Positions 1 through 7,578 of a stretch of 14,973 nt of DNA are shown here, in pieces; the stretch's first letter is position 1; the number at the start of each line of letters is the position of its first letter. The DNA is from Acidobacteriota bacterium. GTDB taxonomy: Bacteria; Acidobacteriota; UBA890. Below the pieces are notes generated by a model. The model searched no databases. It had not been told where the DNA came from and saw only the letters and a program-made list of their open reading frames with translations. A program made the translations under genes and the position numbers. Location of the stretch: NCBI GenBank assembly GCA_022563115.1, contig JADFNY010000036.1, forward strand, positions 1 to 14,973. The letters are read 5' to 3'.

Positions 1-1041
1 CAGCACCAGCGTGGCGTTGCCATCCTCGGCGTCGACGCGCTCGATCTCGTCGGCGCCGACGTCGCCGCTGCGAAGCAAGACCGTATCGTCCCCCTCTCCA
101 GCCCGCACGGCGTCGACGCCGAGACCACCGAGCAGACGGTCGTTGCCGGGACCGCCGTTGAGCGAATCGTTGCCGCTGCCGCCATACAGCCGGTCGTCGC
201 CTTCACCTCCCAAGACGCTGTCTTCACCCGCACCGCCGATAACCAGGTCGTCGCCGGCGCCGCCGCGCAGCAGGTCGTCGCCCGGGCCCCCGTCGAGCAC
301 GTCGTTGCCTGACGATCCTTCCCCCAGGTCGTCGCCGTCGCCGCCGATCAGGCGGTCGTCCCCGGCGCCGCCGTCGAGACGGTCCTGACCATCGCCGCCA
401 TCCAGGTGGTCATTGCCGATACCTCCCGACAGGGTGTCGGCGTCGTCGCGGCCGTAGAGAAAATCGTCGCCGTCGCCGCCGTTGAGCGTATCGTTGCCGT
501 CACCGCCGATCAGCGTGTCGCTGCCGGAGCCGCCGCGCAAAATGTCGTCGCCGTCGCCACCGTCCAGATCATCGTTCCCCGGGCCACCCGCCAGCACATC
601 CTCGCCGTCGCCACCATCGAGGATGTCGTCGCCCTCGTCGCCGGTGAGGATGTCGCTGCCCTCGTTACCGTCGAGAACATCGACATCGTCTCCGCCGCGC
701 AGGATGTCATCGCCCGGGCCGCCGTCGAGGGTGTCACGACCCGCTCCGCCGTCCAGGTAGTCGGCCCCCTCGAGGCCGAACAACCAGTCGGGACCACCGA
801 GTCCCACCAGCGTGTCGTTGCCTTCGCCTCCCTCGAGGACGTTCTCCTCCTCTCCGCCGCGCAGGAGCCGCTCGGGAGGGCCGGGCGGCGCCTCCTCGGT
901 CTGTGTGGCGCTCGACTGCTGGGGCCGCGCCGCCGACCCCGAAAATCCCGAGGTCATCCCGGCCGTCAGCAGGCTGAACAGCACAATGAGACCAACCGAC
1001 AGATACACGTTTCTGATTGGAGTCCGCTGTCTGTTTCTCAT
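1..1041 (-). CDS. Secreted RTX-type calcium-binding repeat protein (C-terminus beyond left edge)
   Basis: The frame stays open from the start codon to the window edge, giving 347 visible residues with no stop. The first 30 residues form a signal peptide: basic n-region (MRNRQRTPIRN), then a hydrophobic core (YLSVGLIVLFSLLTA). A short Q/S/T/E/P-rich linker follows, then about 27 tandem GGxGxDxLx nonapeptides at residues 62-323. In known RTX proteins such repeats form a parallel beta roll binding Ca2+ between turns. No catalytic domain precedes them, so the visible protein is signal plus beta roll. The repeats fade into RSGDVGADEIERVDAEDGN, resembling the end of many such proteins, so only a short tail may be missing. 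The ATG at 1041 is preceded by GGGGG with 5-base spacing. An in-frame ATG at 1080, five bases after the DUF1501 stop, would add 13 residues and remains possible. It is probably the last gene of the run seen here. Role unknown: a calcium-dependent surface or matrix protein is inference. Confidence 0.85.
   Translation of the reverse strand, partial: MRNRQRTPIRNVYLSVGLIVLFSLLTAGMTSGFSGSAARPQQSSATQTEEAPPGPPERLLRGGEEENVLEGGEGNDTLVGLGGPDWLFGLEGADYLDGGAGRDTLDGGPGDDILRGGDDVDVLDGNEGSDILTGDEGDDILDGGDGEDVLAGGPGNDDLDGGDGDDILRGGSGSDTLIGGDGNDTLNGGDGDDFLYGRDDADTLSGGIGNDHLDGGDGQDRLDGGAGDDRLIGGDGDDLGEGSSGNDVLDGGPGDDLLRGGAGDDLVIGGAGEDSVLGGEGDDRLYGGSGNDSLNGGPGNDRLLGGLGVDAVRAGEGDDTVLLRSGDVGADEIERVDAEDGNATLVL
73..858 (-). 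repeat. Tandem 27-bp coding repeats (RTX nonapeptides)
   Basis: This stretch encodes about 27 consecutive degenerate nonapeptides of the type GGxGxDxLx, with variants such as GGDGDDILR, GGPGNDRLL and GGAGEDSVL. The period is 27 bases and the unit is conserved at glycine and aspartate codons but varies elsewhere. One irregular unit (GDDLGEGSSGNDVLD), encoded near 300-335, breaks the period. The repeats also produce Ser/Pro-rich shadow frames on the plus strand. Confidence 0.9.
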
Positions 1042-1085
1042 CGACACCCCCATGTGGAGGCCTCGGGGCGCGAAACTCATGCCCG

Positions 1086-2333
1086 TCAGCCCACGATTCC
1101 CTTGAAGCGCTGCGGGTCCGTTGAAAAGTCCGGAAAGACGGGGTCGAGATTCGTGGCTCCGAGATGGCCGCTCAGCACCTCGGCGAACACGTCGCGGAAG
1201 TCGGTCGTCAGCACCAGGTCTCGATCCTCGTTGAGTTGTTCTCGCTCCAGGCCCGGCCACTCGCCGTAGACCTTGCCGCCGTTAACGGCACCGCCCATCA
1301 CGAACATGATGTTGGCATGCCCGTGGTCGGTTCCACGGTTGCCGTTCTCGCGGGCCGTGCGGCCGAACTCCGACATGGTCAAGACGACGACGTCCTCCAT
1401 CCGATCGCCGAGATCCTGATAGAACGCGGCGAGCGCGAGGCCGAAGGGCACCAGGCTCTGCATCATTAGCCCATCTATCGAGCCTTCGTCCGTATGGTGG
1501 TCCCAATTGCCGATGTCGACAAACGCGACCTCGATGCCGACATCGGCCTTGATCAGCTGAGCCACCTGCATCAGAGCCCTGGCGAAAGGACCCGGATTGT
1601 TGGGATTCTGTGCGTATTGAATCCCCTCGGCCGGGCTGTATTGCTCGGGATTAGCTTGCTTCAAGAGCTCGATGGCATCGAACATGTCCCTCGACGCCCC
1701 GGTCAGGAGCGAGTTGGAATCCTCGCTATACAGCGTTTTGAGGATCGAGCCAGCGCCGCTCATACGGAACTGATTGATATTGCCGAGCGCCACGGCGGGA
1801 TGGGGACCCCTCAGCGCCTTCGGCAGCGCCCGCCCCATCGCCGTTCCCCGAAAGGCGGTGGCGTCGTCATCCGGGCTGTAGTGCAGATGTCGGTTGAGCC
1901 AGCCGGTTCCGACCGTCTTGTCGCCGGGAGCCGCCGACTCCATGAAGTCCTGAGCCTGGAAATGCGACCGGTTCCCCGTGTCGGGCGATCCTACGGCGTG
2001 GATGATGCCCAAATCTCCCTGCTCGTAGATCGGCAGCAACGGTTCTAGCCCCGGATGGAGGCCGAAGAAACCGTCGAGATCGAGCGCTGCGCCCTCGCCG
2101 CTGCCGGGAGGCTTGATGCCGATCGAGGGGCGGTACCGGTAATAGCTCTCCTCACCGAAGGGGACGACGATGTTGAGACCATCGGCGCCACCGCGCTGAA
2201 AGATACAGACCAGCGTCTTCTTCCCCGCTTGCGGTGAGAGCGCCGCAACAGCCCGTCGTAGAAACCCCGGAACCATGGACAAGCCAACCACAGAGAGCGC
2301 ACCGTCTTTCAGAAACACGCGTCGTCCGATCAT
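1086..2333 (-). CDS. DUF1501 family protein, Tat-exported
   Basis: The product has 415 residues, about the usual length for DUF1501 (COG4102). It begins with a twin-arginine-like signal (GRRVFLKDGAL, Arg4-Arg5, then the hydrophobic GALSVVGLSMVPGF), so export of a folded protein by Tat is likely. Family hallmarks are visible: FQRGGADGLNIVVP at residues 45-58, DIGNWDHHTDEG at 253-264, SEFGRT at 311-316 and GTDHGHA at 324-330. These His/Asp-rich motifs resemble the metal-binding core of the alkaline phosphatase/sulfatase superfamily, to which the family is thought to belong; no substrate is established. The start is well supported by AAAAGGAG with 7-base spacing. It lies 49 bases downstream of the DUF1800 gene, its usual genomic partner, and 44 bases before the RTX gene start used here. 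It looks intact. Confidence 0.93.
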   Translation of the reverse strand: MIGRRVFLKDGALSVVGLSMVPGFLRRAVAALSPQAGKKTLVCIFQRGGADGLNIVVPFGEESYYRYRPSIGIKPPGSGEGAALDLDGFFGLHPGLEPLLPIYEQGDLGIIHAVGSPDTGNRSHFQAQDFMESAAPGDKTVGTGWLNRHLHYSPDDDATAFRGTAMGRALPKALRGPHPAVALGNINQFRMSGAGSILKTLYSEDSNSLLTGASRDMFDAIELLKQANPEQYSPAEGIQYAQNPNNPGPFARALMQVAQLIKADVGIEVAFVDIGNWDHHTDEGSIDGLMMQSLVPFGLALAAFYQDLGDRMEDVVVLTMSEFGRTARENGNRGTDHGHANIMFVMGGAVNGGKVYGEWPGLEREQLNEDRDLVLTTDFRDVFAEVLSGHLGATNLDPVFPDFSTDPQRFKGIVG

Positions 2334-2340
2334 CGCAAAT

Positions 2341-2348
2341 CTCCTTTT
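2341..2348 (-). promoter_or_regulatory. Shine-Dalgarno site of the DUF1501 gene
   Basis: AAAAGGAG reads on the minus strand 7 bases before the ATG at 2333. It is among the clearest ribosome binding sites in the window and fixes that start. Confidence 0.8.
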
Positions 2349-2361
2349 CTATCCATTGCCG

Positions 2362-2382
2362 GAACGGGATCGTTGCCCGTCC
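2362..2382 (-). other. Intercistronic hairpin between DUF1800 and DUF1501
   Basis: Immediately after the DUF1800 stop codon the mRNA-sense strand reads GGACGGG, a 7-base loop, then CCCGTTC. This gives a 7-bp stem with one G-U pair. No U-run follows, so it is not a standard intrinsic terminator. It could affect mRNA stability or the relative expression of the two genes, or be chance. Confidence 0.4.
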
Positions 2383-4173
2383 TCATCTTTTTTGAAAATT
2401 CGGTGAACCGAGCATCGTCGCTATGGCGAGCGCTCGGGGGTCAAACTCTTCTTCTTCGACCGCCGCCGGACCTCCTGCCGCCATCATGCCGGGCTGCGCG
2501 CCCATCTCCTGCTGCTCTTGCTCTTGGGCGCGCGACGCGACGATCGCGGCATGGAACTGGCTGAGCTGCTCGGGCGTCGGCACCGGCATTCCTAGCTTCG
2601 TGAGCAGTTTCTCGGCCGCCTCCAGGTCAACGTCGACTCCTGGCAGCTCGTTGTTGGCCAGGGCGTTGGCGAACAGCAGGCGCGTCAACAGCGCGTTGGT
2701 ATTGACCCAGGCGGCCGCCACGTCGGGATTGCCGTCGGGAGTTTGATGGTTGTAGAGGTTCTCGCCCATCCTTCGGATCAGCGGAGGATTTTGTTGATTT
2801 CCGAAGACCAATCCGGGAACGCTGGGATCTACTTGGGCGTTCGTTGCCCGCAGCGCGCTGGCCACCAGCTCGAGCGGCTTCTTGATTTTGACCTGGTAAT
2901 AGTCGGTCGAGCGAAACTCGGGAGAAGCGAAGATCGTCCGCAAGACCTCACGGATGTCTCCCCCCGTTTGCTCGAAGGTGCGGGCCGCCGCCGCCACCAC
3001 CGCTTCCGGCGGATCGTCGGCGATGAAACGACGGGCCAACTTGGTCGAGATGAAGCGCGCCGCCGACGGATGACGGGCGAGCATCCGGATCACTTGCTCG
3101 CCGTCGTCGACGCCACCCGACTCGAAGGTCTGTCCCAACACTACTTTCTCGCCATCCACGTGCATGAGCACGTCGAACATGAACACGCCGTCGTCGTCGC
3201 GACCGTTGATGATGCCGGAACTATCGATGGTCCAGCCGGTCAGTGCCTTGGCGACCTCGATGACGTCTTGCTGGGTGTAGCCGCCATCGACGCCGATGGT
3301 GTGTAGCTCCATGAGCTCGCGGGCGAAGTTCTCGTTCAGACCGGTGACGCTTTTCAGGAACGCCTTTCGTTCGAGGAGAACCAGATACTCGCTGTGATCG
3401 AGCGTCTCCTCGAGCGCCGTCAGTCTTGCCTCGATGACCTCGCTCGGTGCCGAGCTGCGCCAGTTGTCCAGGTAGCTGAGCATGCCTGGGTGTTTGGCGA
3501 CCGCCATGACCAGGTCCTCGAACTTGCCCATGGTCTGGGGCCGGATGACGCTCTGCTCGAAGTGTGCCGCGAACGGGTGATCGCCGAAGTTGATGTTGAA
3601 GTGATTCATCCAGAAGTCGGTCATCAACTCCTGCAACTGCCGTTCGCTGTACACCGCCCGCAGCAGCCGCGCGAGGATGATCTCGTAATCAGCCGGTCGG
3701 CCGTCCATGAGAGCCCGTCGGGCCGCCTGGGAGGTCGGTATGAGCGCGTTGGGGCCCGGTCCGGATGCCGCGTCCGCACGGGAATCCACGAACCGCCGCT
3801 TCTCGAAGACCGTCGCCCGACGCCGGACGCCTTGTGGCGCGACCGGGCCGTAGGCCTCGATCAGATCCTTGAGCCCCATCTCCAGGGAGGTGTAGCCGGC
3901 CAGGCGCTCGTCGACGACCGGATCGGCGATGCTCGCCGGGTGTAGTTGTTGCTCGATCCAGGCGTCGACACCCATCGCCTCGACCTTTTCGATATCGCCG
4001 GGTCGGGGGCCGAAACCGAGGCGGTTGAGGGCGTGAATGATCATCCGCTCCGGGCTCAGCTCCTCGCGACTCACGGCGGCGAACGAGACCGAATACTGGG
4101 ACGCCATCACAGCGGCGCAAACGGCCACGACCGTCAGCGCGCGTAGCACACGGGTACCCCATACACGATTCAT
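2383..4173 (-). CDS. DUF1800 family secreted protein
   Basis: The 596-residue product carries an N-terminal signal peptide (hydrophobic LRALTVVAVCAAVMA, likely cleavage after SFA near residue 32). DUF1800 (COG5267) landmarks follow: HALNRLGFGPRPGD at 47-60, LMTDFWMNHFNIN at 183-195, NFARELMELHTIGVDGGYTQ at 282-301 leading into a KALTGWT motif, and a C-terminal MLGSPNFQKR typical of the family. A low-complexity Q/E/M/A insert with a run of five acidic residues lies near 548-579. The ATG at 4173 was chosen because GAGGTG sits 6 bases upstream; a GTG at 4182 lies inside that site and is less likely. DUF1800 and DUF1501 genes are commonly adjacent, as here, suggesting a shared extracytoplasmic task, but the molecular function is unknown. 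The gap to the upstream gene is 33 bases with no terminator. Confidence 0.92.
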   Translation of the reverse strand: MNRVWGTRVLRALTVVAVCAAVMASQYSVSFAAVSREELSPERMIIHALNRLGFGPRPGDIEKVEAMGVDAWIEQQLHPASIADPVVDERLAGYTSLEMGLKDLIEAYGPVAPQGVRRRATVFEKRRFVDSRADAASGPGPNALIPTSQAARRALMDGRPADYEIILARLLRAVYSERQLQELMTDFWMNHFNINFGDHPFAAHFEQSVIRPQTMGKFEDLVMAVAKHPGMLSYLDNWRSSAPSEVIEARLTALEETLDHSEYLVLLERKAFLKSVTGLNENFARELMELHTIGVDGGYTQQDVIEVAKALTGWTIDSSGIINGRDDDGVFMFDVLMHVDGEKVVLGQTFESGGVDDGEQVIRMLARHPSAARFISTKLARRFIADDPPEAVVAAAARTFEQTGGDIREVLRTIFASPEFRSTDYYQVKIKKPLELVASALRATNAQVDPSVPGLVFGNQQNPPLIRRMGENLYNHQTPDGNPDVAAAWVNTNALLTRLLFANALANNELPGVDVDLEAAEKLLTKLGMPVPTPEQLSQFHAAIVASRAQEQEQQEMGAQPGMMAAGGPAAVEEEEFDPRALAIATMLGSPNFQKR

Positions 4174-4179
4174 CTCGAT

Positions 4180-4185
4180 CACCTC
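4180..4185 (-). promoter_or_regulatory. Shine-Dalgarno site of the DUF1800 gene
   Basis: GAGGTG on the minus strand lies 6 bases before the ATG at 4173. It overlaps the alternative GTG at 4182 and so argues for the ATG as the true start. Confidence 0.65.
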
Positions 4186-4206
4186 GGGGGTTGCAGATTG
4201 TTGAGT

Positions 4207-4716
4207 TCAATGGCCACTTCGAATGTCCCTGCTGTCGCATCCTTCCATCTGGAAGGATTCGGATCCGGAGAATGCCCTTCCGGCCCGCGTCCTGCCGCTG
4301 AGCGTGGCCGAAGTGTCACCGCAACGTATGTTGGCTTGCCCCGCCCGGAACAGGAACATCAGGTCGGTATCGCCGTCCTGGTCGATGTCTTCGGTGATCG
4401 TGCGGACCGGGGCGGCTTCGTCACCGTTGGCGCCGAAACGCACGCTGGCAGGATCGATGGTAACGGCATCGAAATTTTCGTCGGACAGGACGGCCACCGG
4501 GATCATCCCCTCGCCCCGAGGATCCATCACCGTCGGCTCGTCACCGGGCTTGATGTCGACGGTGACCGTGATCGTGTCCACGTCTTGTCGCGCCAGCGCC
4601 GTGGCGCTCGACAGAGCGCTCACGAGACCCACCACCAGCAGCAGCAACACGCCCTTACGAAGCTTGAAGGGTCGGCGTGCAGCACTCGATCTACTGTGAC
4701 CCGTTGGTCTTTTCAT
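4207..4716 (-). CDS. Small secreted protein with DIKPG / IPVAVL / CGDT domain
   Basis: The 169-residue product has a basic n-region and a signal peptide (hydrophobic VLLLLVVGLVSALSSATALA, likely cleavage near residue 42). The mature part matches a secreted domain widespread in environmental bacteria and usually left unnamed: VDIKPGDEP (53-61), GMIPVAVL (70-77), FDAVTIDPASVRFG (82-95), EDIDQDGDTDL (109-119), CGDTSATLSGRT (132-143) and a final GC near 159-160. DIDQDGDTD resembles an EF-hand or dockerin-type Ca2+ loop. Cys132 and Cys160 could form a disulfide. The ATG at 4716 has GGAGGT 4 bases upstream and lies 26 bases inside the preceding UPF0182 gene, suggesting translational coupling. The frame is open upstream to 4824, but that extension lies within UPF0182 and would bury the signal peptide. 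Function unknown; a periplasmic or surface accessory of the UPF0182 block is inference. Confidence 0.85.
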   Translation of the reverse strand: MKRPTGHSRSSAARRPFKLRKGVLLLLVVGLVSALSSATALARQDVDTITVTVDIKPGDEPTVMDPRGEGMIPVAVLSDENFDAVTIDPASVRFGANGDEAAPVRTITEDIDQDGDTDLMFLFRAGQANIRCGDTSATLSGRTRAGRAFSGSESFQMEGCDSRDIRSGH

Positions 4717-7561
4717 CTGCACCTCCATCGACTCCGACTCCGTCGGAAGCCTGATAGTTGCCTCGGATGAGGTCGCGCTGGAGAATCGCTCCTTCGAGGG
4801 TGGCGCTCGAGGTGATCTGGTCACGGTATCGAACCGCGAACAGCTTCAGCTGCGGAAGCTGATTCTGCAGTGAGCTGACCCAGATCGCTTCGAGGTACAT
4901 CAAATCGCCACGCACCGGCAGAAGCAGGGTGTTGCCACGCATCACTTCGGACGCGTGGCGGATCCACATCGTCACCTGTTGGTGAACCGGACGATCGTTG
5001 TCGATATAGGCGTCGACTTGTTCAGGCCCGGGCACGAAGGTGCCCTGCGGAATCTGCAAGCTGATCAGTCGCCCATAGCTGCCCGGGTCCTGAAGCGCGA
5101 TGATCAGCGCCCTCAGATTGCGCCCAGCCTCGGGCGTGAACGGCATCAACAGCGCGTACTGCAGCTCGCCGGGCTCGCCGATGTTCACCCCCTCCGGAAG
5201 GTCGACGGGGTCGAGCAGCAGGTTGTAGCCTTCGTACGAGAAGGTCATTTGGTCGCTAGTCCCGAAGCCGCTGAGCCCGCGTCCGAGAGAGCCGATCGTC
5301 TCGTCGGCGTCGTCCCACAAGTCCTCCACGTTGTAGAACTGGATGGGGTGAGTTTGATGGTAGCGCTTGTAAATGTCGTCGAATTGGATGTGGAACCATT
5401 GCAGTGGATAGGTGAATTGCTCCTCGACGCTCTCCGGCACGTCCTCCATCGGCCGGAACAGATCCGGATAGATCCGAGCCCAGCTATCGACCACCGGCGC
5501 GTTGGCGATCTTGTAAAAGTTCACCTCGCCGCTGAAGGCGTTGACGGTGACCTTGACGGAATCCTCGGCGTAGTTGATCAACCGCTCCGGGAAATCCTCG
5601 ACCGCACGCTCGTCGGCCTTGTCCCCCAACACCTCGCGATAGGAGTAGGGATACTCGCTGCTGGTGGTCAGCCCATTGATCATCCACAACACCTGCTTGT
5701 CGCTGATGAACGCGTACGGATTGGAGTCGAGGAACAGAAACGGGGCGATGCTCGAGGCTCTCCGCATGGGTGTTCGTCGTATGTGAACGCGGGTTTTGTC
5801 GGGCTCGATGTAGCGTGAGAACAGAAACGCGGTCACATCCTTGGTGTGAAGGGCGAAGACGAGGCGCTTGAAGAACGAATCCAGCCCGATCCCGTCCTGC
5901 AGACCCTCCGGGTACACGAATTCGGCCCGCGACTGGTCGGTGGCGTAGTCGAATTCCTTCAGGCCCCTGACGTTGGTCAGGACGTAGTCGTCCTTGGCGC
6001 CTTCGCCAAAATAGACGCGGGGCTCGTGTTCGAAGACCGGGTCTTCGAGCCGCGGCGGCACCCCCGAGGCGACGTATTCGGGCGAGCCCATCTCGTCGAT
6101 GACGTTGGCGGGGCTCATGACGAGGCCCATCCCGTGGGTCAGCAACAGCGCCGCGGAGCCCCAGTACTTCAGCCACTCCTGGTGGCCGATCATGGCGACC
6201 GAGGGCAGCTCCCGCACGGCGCTGACGAACATACGCTTGCGTCCATCGACCGAGTACCGCACACCATCCACCGACAGAAAATCGTAGTAAGGACGCAGCT
6301 GCTGCTGTTGCTCGTAGGTTTGCAGCATCGGGCCGAAGACCATCGTCGATTCCGCGACCTTGATGCGCTCGTAGTGCTGCACGTCGGGCGGCTCCTCGAG
6401 ATAGCTCACCCAGCTCGGCAGGAAGGGCGCGTTGCGTACCGTTTCGCTAGCGAGTAGCTGGCGCGTCGAAAGCGATTCTTCGGGGAGCCTCCACTCGTGC
6501 ACGTCTACTTGGTCGAGGTCGTAGGCCCGCAACGTGGCGTCGATGTGCCTCTGGATGTACTCGAGCTGGACGTAGGGCTCGTTGGGGGTCACGAAAACAC
6601 GATCTCTCACGGTCAGGGCGATGAAGAAACAGAGCTCGACGCCGATCAAGACGACGGCGGCGCCGACGGGAACTCGAATCGAGCGACGCCACTCGCCATC
6701 GAATTCGTCGCTCCTGTAGGTGCGACGAAGGAAGAGCACGGTGGCAACGGTGACGCCGAGGGCCACGAGGCTCGAGATGGACACGAAGTTGAGCGCCGAA
6801 AAGACGCCGACCACGTCTAGGTACTCGGCGCCTGCGCGCACGCCCGAGGGCTCGTTGTCCTTGAACAGCAGGCCGTATCGGGCCAGGAACGTCCAAAGTG
6901 CCACGGTAACCCCGTAGCACAGGACCAGCACCTGCAACGGCGGCGACGCGAACAACCTGACTTTGGCGCTCAACGGCAGTCTCGAATCGTCGATCACGCC
7001 ACGCTCCCGTAGCTCGCTGTAGCGCGCCACGAGCACCGCAGCGACGCTCAGCAGCAGCACCATCTCGACGCCGGCGAGCAGCAAGCGCAACGCCGGAAGC
7101 GTGAAAACGTAGAAACCGACGTCGTTGCCGAAGACGGGGTCGGTGACGCCGAACGGCACACCGTATACGGCGAGCAGAAACTGCTCGTAGTTGCGGGCGA
7201 AAAGAACGCCCCCGATCAATCCAGCCCACACGCCGACGTGGAGCGCCGCTCGCTTCATCCCCGGGTGACAACCGTGCCGGACCACCGGGACGACGATCGC
7301 CGCCGCGACCGCACACCCGAAACCGACGACCAGCACCGCTTGGGCCCAAAAGTTCGTCCAGAATATCGTTTGGTATCCGAGGCTCTGGTTGAACCAGTAC
7401 TGCACCAAGATGTCCGGCAGCGCCGCAAGGGCGGCTAGCGCGAAGAGAATCCAGGTCCAAAAACGGAAGGACCTCCACAGCACCGCCGGCGCCGGGATGC
7501 ACGCCATCGGCATGTCGTCGGCACCCAGTGGTCGCTCGGTATTGTGCATCGGCCCCGTCAT
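4691..7561 (-). CDS. UPF0182 (COG1615) family membrane protein, paralogue 2
   Basis: The 956-residue product has about seven membrane segments in the first third (roughly 33-53, 68-91, 107-122, 151-178, 207-227, 251-277, 298-318). A large soluble, probably extracytoplasmic, domain follows. UPF0182 hallmarks: DPVFGNDVGFYVFTLPA (141-157), LLFKDNEPSGVRAGAEYLDV (231-250), NEP (337-339), YFGEGAKDDY (517-526), a NYAEDSVKVTVNAF strand and a C-terminal GNTLLLPVRG block. The length is usual for the family, whose function is not established. It is clearly paralogous to the product of 8778-11600: in the block starting WFHIQFDDIYKRYHQ, 36 of 42 residues match. The ATG at 7561 overlaps the preceding stop as ATGA. 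ATGs at 7549, 7513 and 7507 are alternatives, and the paralogue has a shorter N-terminus. The 3' end overlaps the small secreted gene by 26 bases. Confidence 0.93.
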   Translation of the reverse strand: MTGPMHNTERPLGADDMPMACIPAPAVLWRSFRFWTWILFALAALAALPDILVQYWFNQSLGYQTIFWTNFWAQAVLVVGFGCAVAAAIVVPVVRHGCHPGMKRAALHVGVWAGLIGGVLFARNYEQFLLAVYGVPFGVTDPVFGNDVGFYVFTLPALRLLLAGVEMVLLLSVAAVLVARYSELRERGVIDDSRLPLSAKVRLFASPPLQVLVLCYGVTVALWTFLARYGLLFKDNEPSGVRAGAEYLDVVGVFSALNFVSISSLVALGVTVATVLFLRRTYRSDEFDGEWRRSIRVPVGAAVVLIGVELCFFIALTVRDRVFVTPNEPYVQLEYIQRHIDATLRAYDLDQVDVHEWRLPEESLSTRQLLASETVRNAPFLPSWVSYLEEPPDVQHYERIKVAESTMVFGPMLQTYEQQQQLRPYYDFLSVDGVRYSVDGRKRMFVSAVRELPSVAMIGHQEWLKYWGSAALLLTHGMGLVMSPANVIDEMGSPEYVASGVPPRLEDPVFEHEPRVYFGEGAKDDYVLTNVRGLKEFDYATDQSRAEFVYPEGLQDGIGLDSFFKRLVFALHTKDVTAFLFSRYIEPDKTRVHIRRTPMRRASSIAPFLFLDSNPYAFISDKQVLWMINGLTTSSEYPYSYREVLGDKADERAVEDFPERLINYAEDSVKVTVNAFSGEVNFYKIANAPVVDSWARIYPDLFRPMEDVPESVEEQFTYPLQWFHIQFDDIYKRYHQTHPIQFYNVEDLWDDADETIGSLGRGLSGFGTSDQMTFSYEGYNLLLDPVDLPEGVNIGEPGELQYALLMPFTPEAGRNLRALIIALQDPGSYGRLISLQIPQGTFVPGPEQVDAYIDNDRPVHQQVTMWIRHASEVMRGNTLLLPVRGDLMYLEAIWVSSLQNQLPQLKLFAVRYRDQITSSATLEGAILQRDLIRGNYQASDGVGVDGGADEKTNGSQ
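4721..4726 (-). promoter_or_regulatory. Shine-Dalgarno site of the small secreted gene
   Basis: GGAGGT lies 4 bases before the ATG at 4716, inside the 3' end of the UPF0182 gene. It selects this start over the upstream in-frame codons at 4728 and 4824. Confidence 0.75.
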
Positions 7562-7578
7562 GGCGCATCGGCCCCGTC
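7541..7578 (-). repeat. 19-bp tandem duplication at an ATGA gene junction
   Basis: Two 19-base units lie head to tail and match at 17 of 19 positions. The core GACGGGGCCGATGC (minus strand) is identical at 7565-7578 and 7546-7559. The stop of the UPF0104-like gene (7558-7560) and the ATG of the second UPF0182 gene (7559-7561) sit at the boundary between the units. Confidence 0.85.

Noticed and set aside
73..858. Regular short repeats suggesting a CRISPR array
   Set aside because: The period is an uninterrupted 27 bases with degenerate coding units and no unique spacers, and it encodes RTX nonapeptides.
406..1269. Plus-strand open frames with Ser/Pro or Val/Ala repeats opposite the RTX gene
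   Set aside because: The periodicity is the reverse complement of the GGxGxDxLx codons. The minus-strand reading explains it fully and carries a signal peptide.
4717..4824. N-terminal extension of the small secreted protein to 4824
   Set aside because: The added residues overlap UPF0182 coding sequence and would place 36 residues before the signal peptide. The ATG at 4716 has a strong ribosome site.
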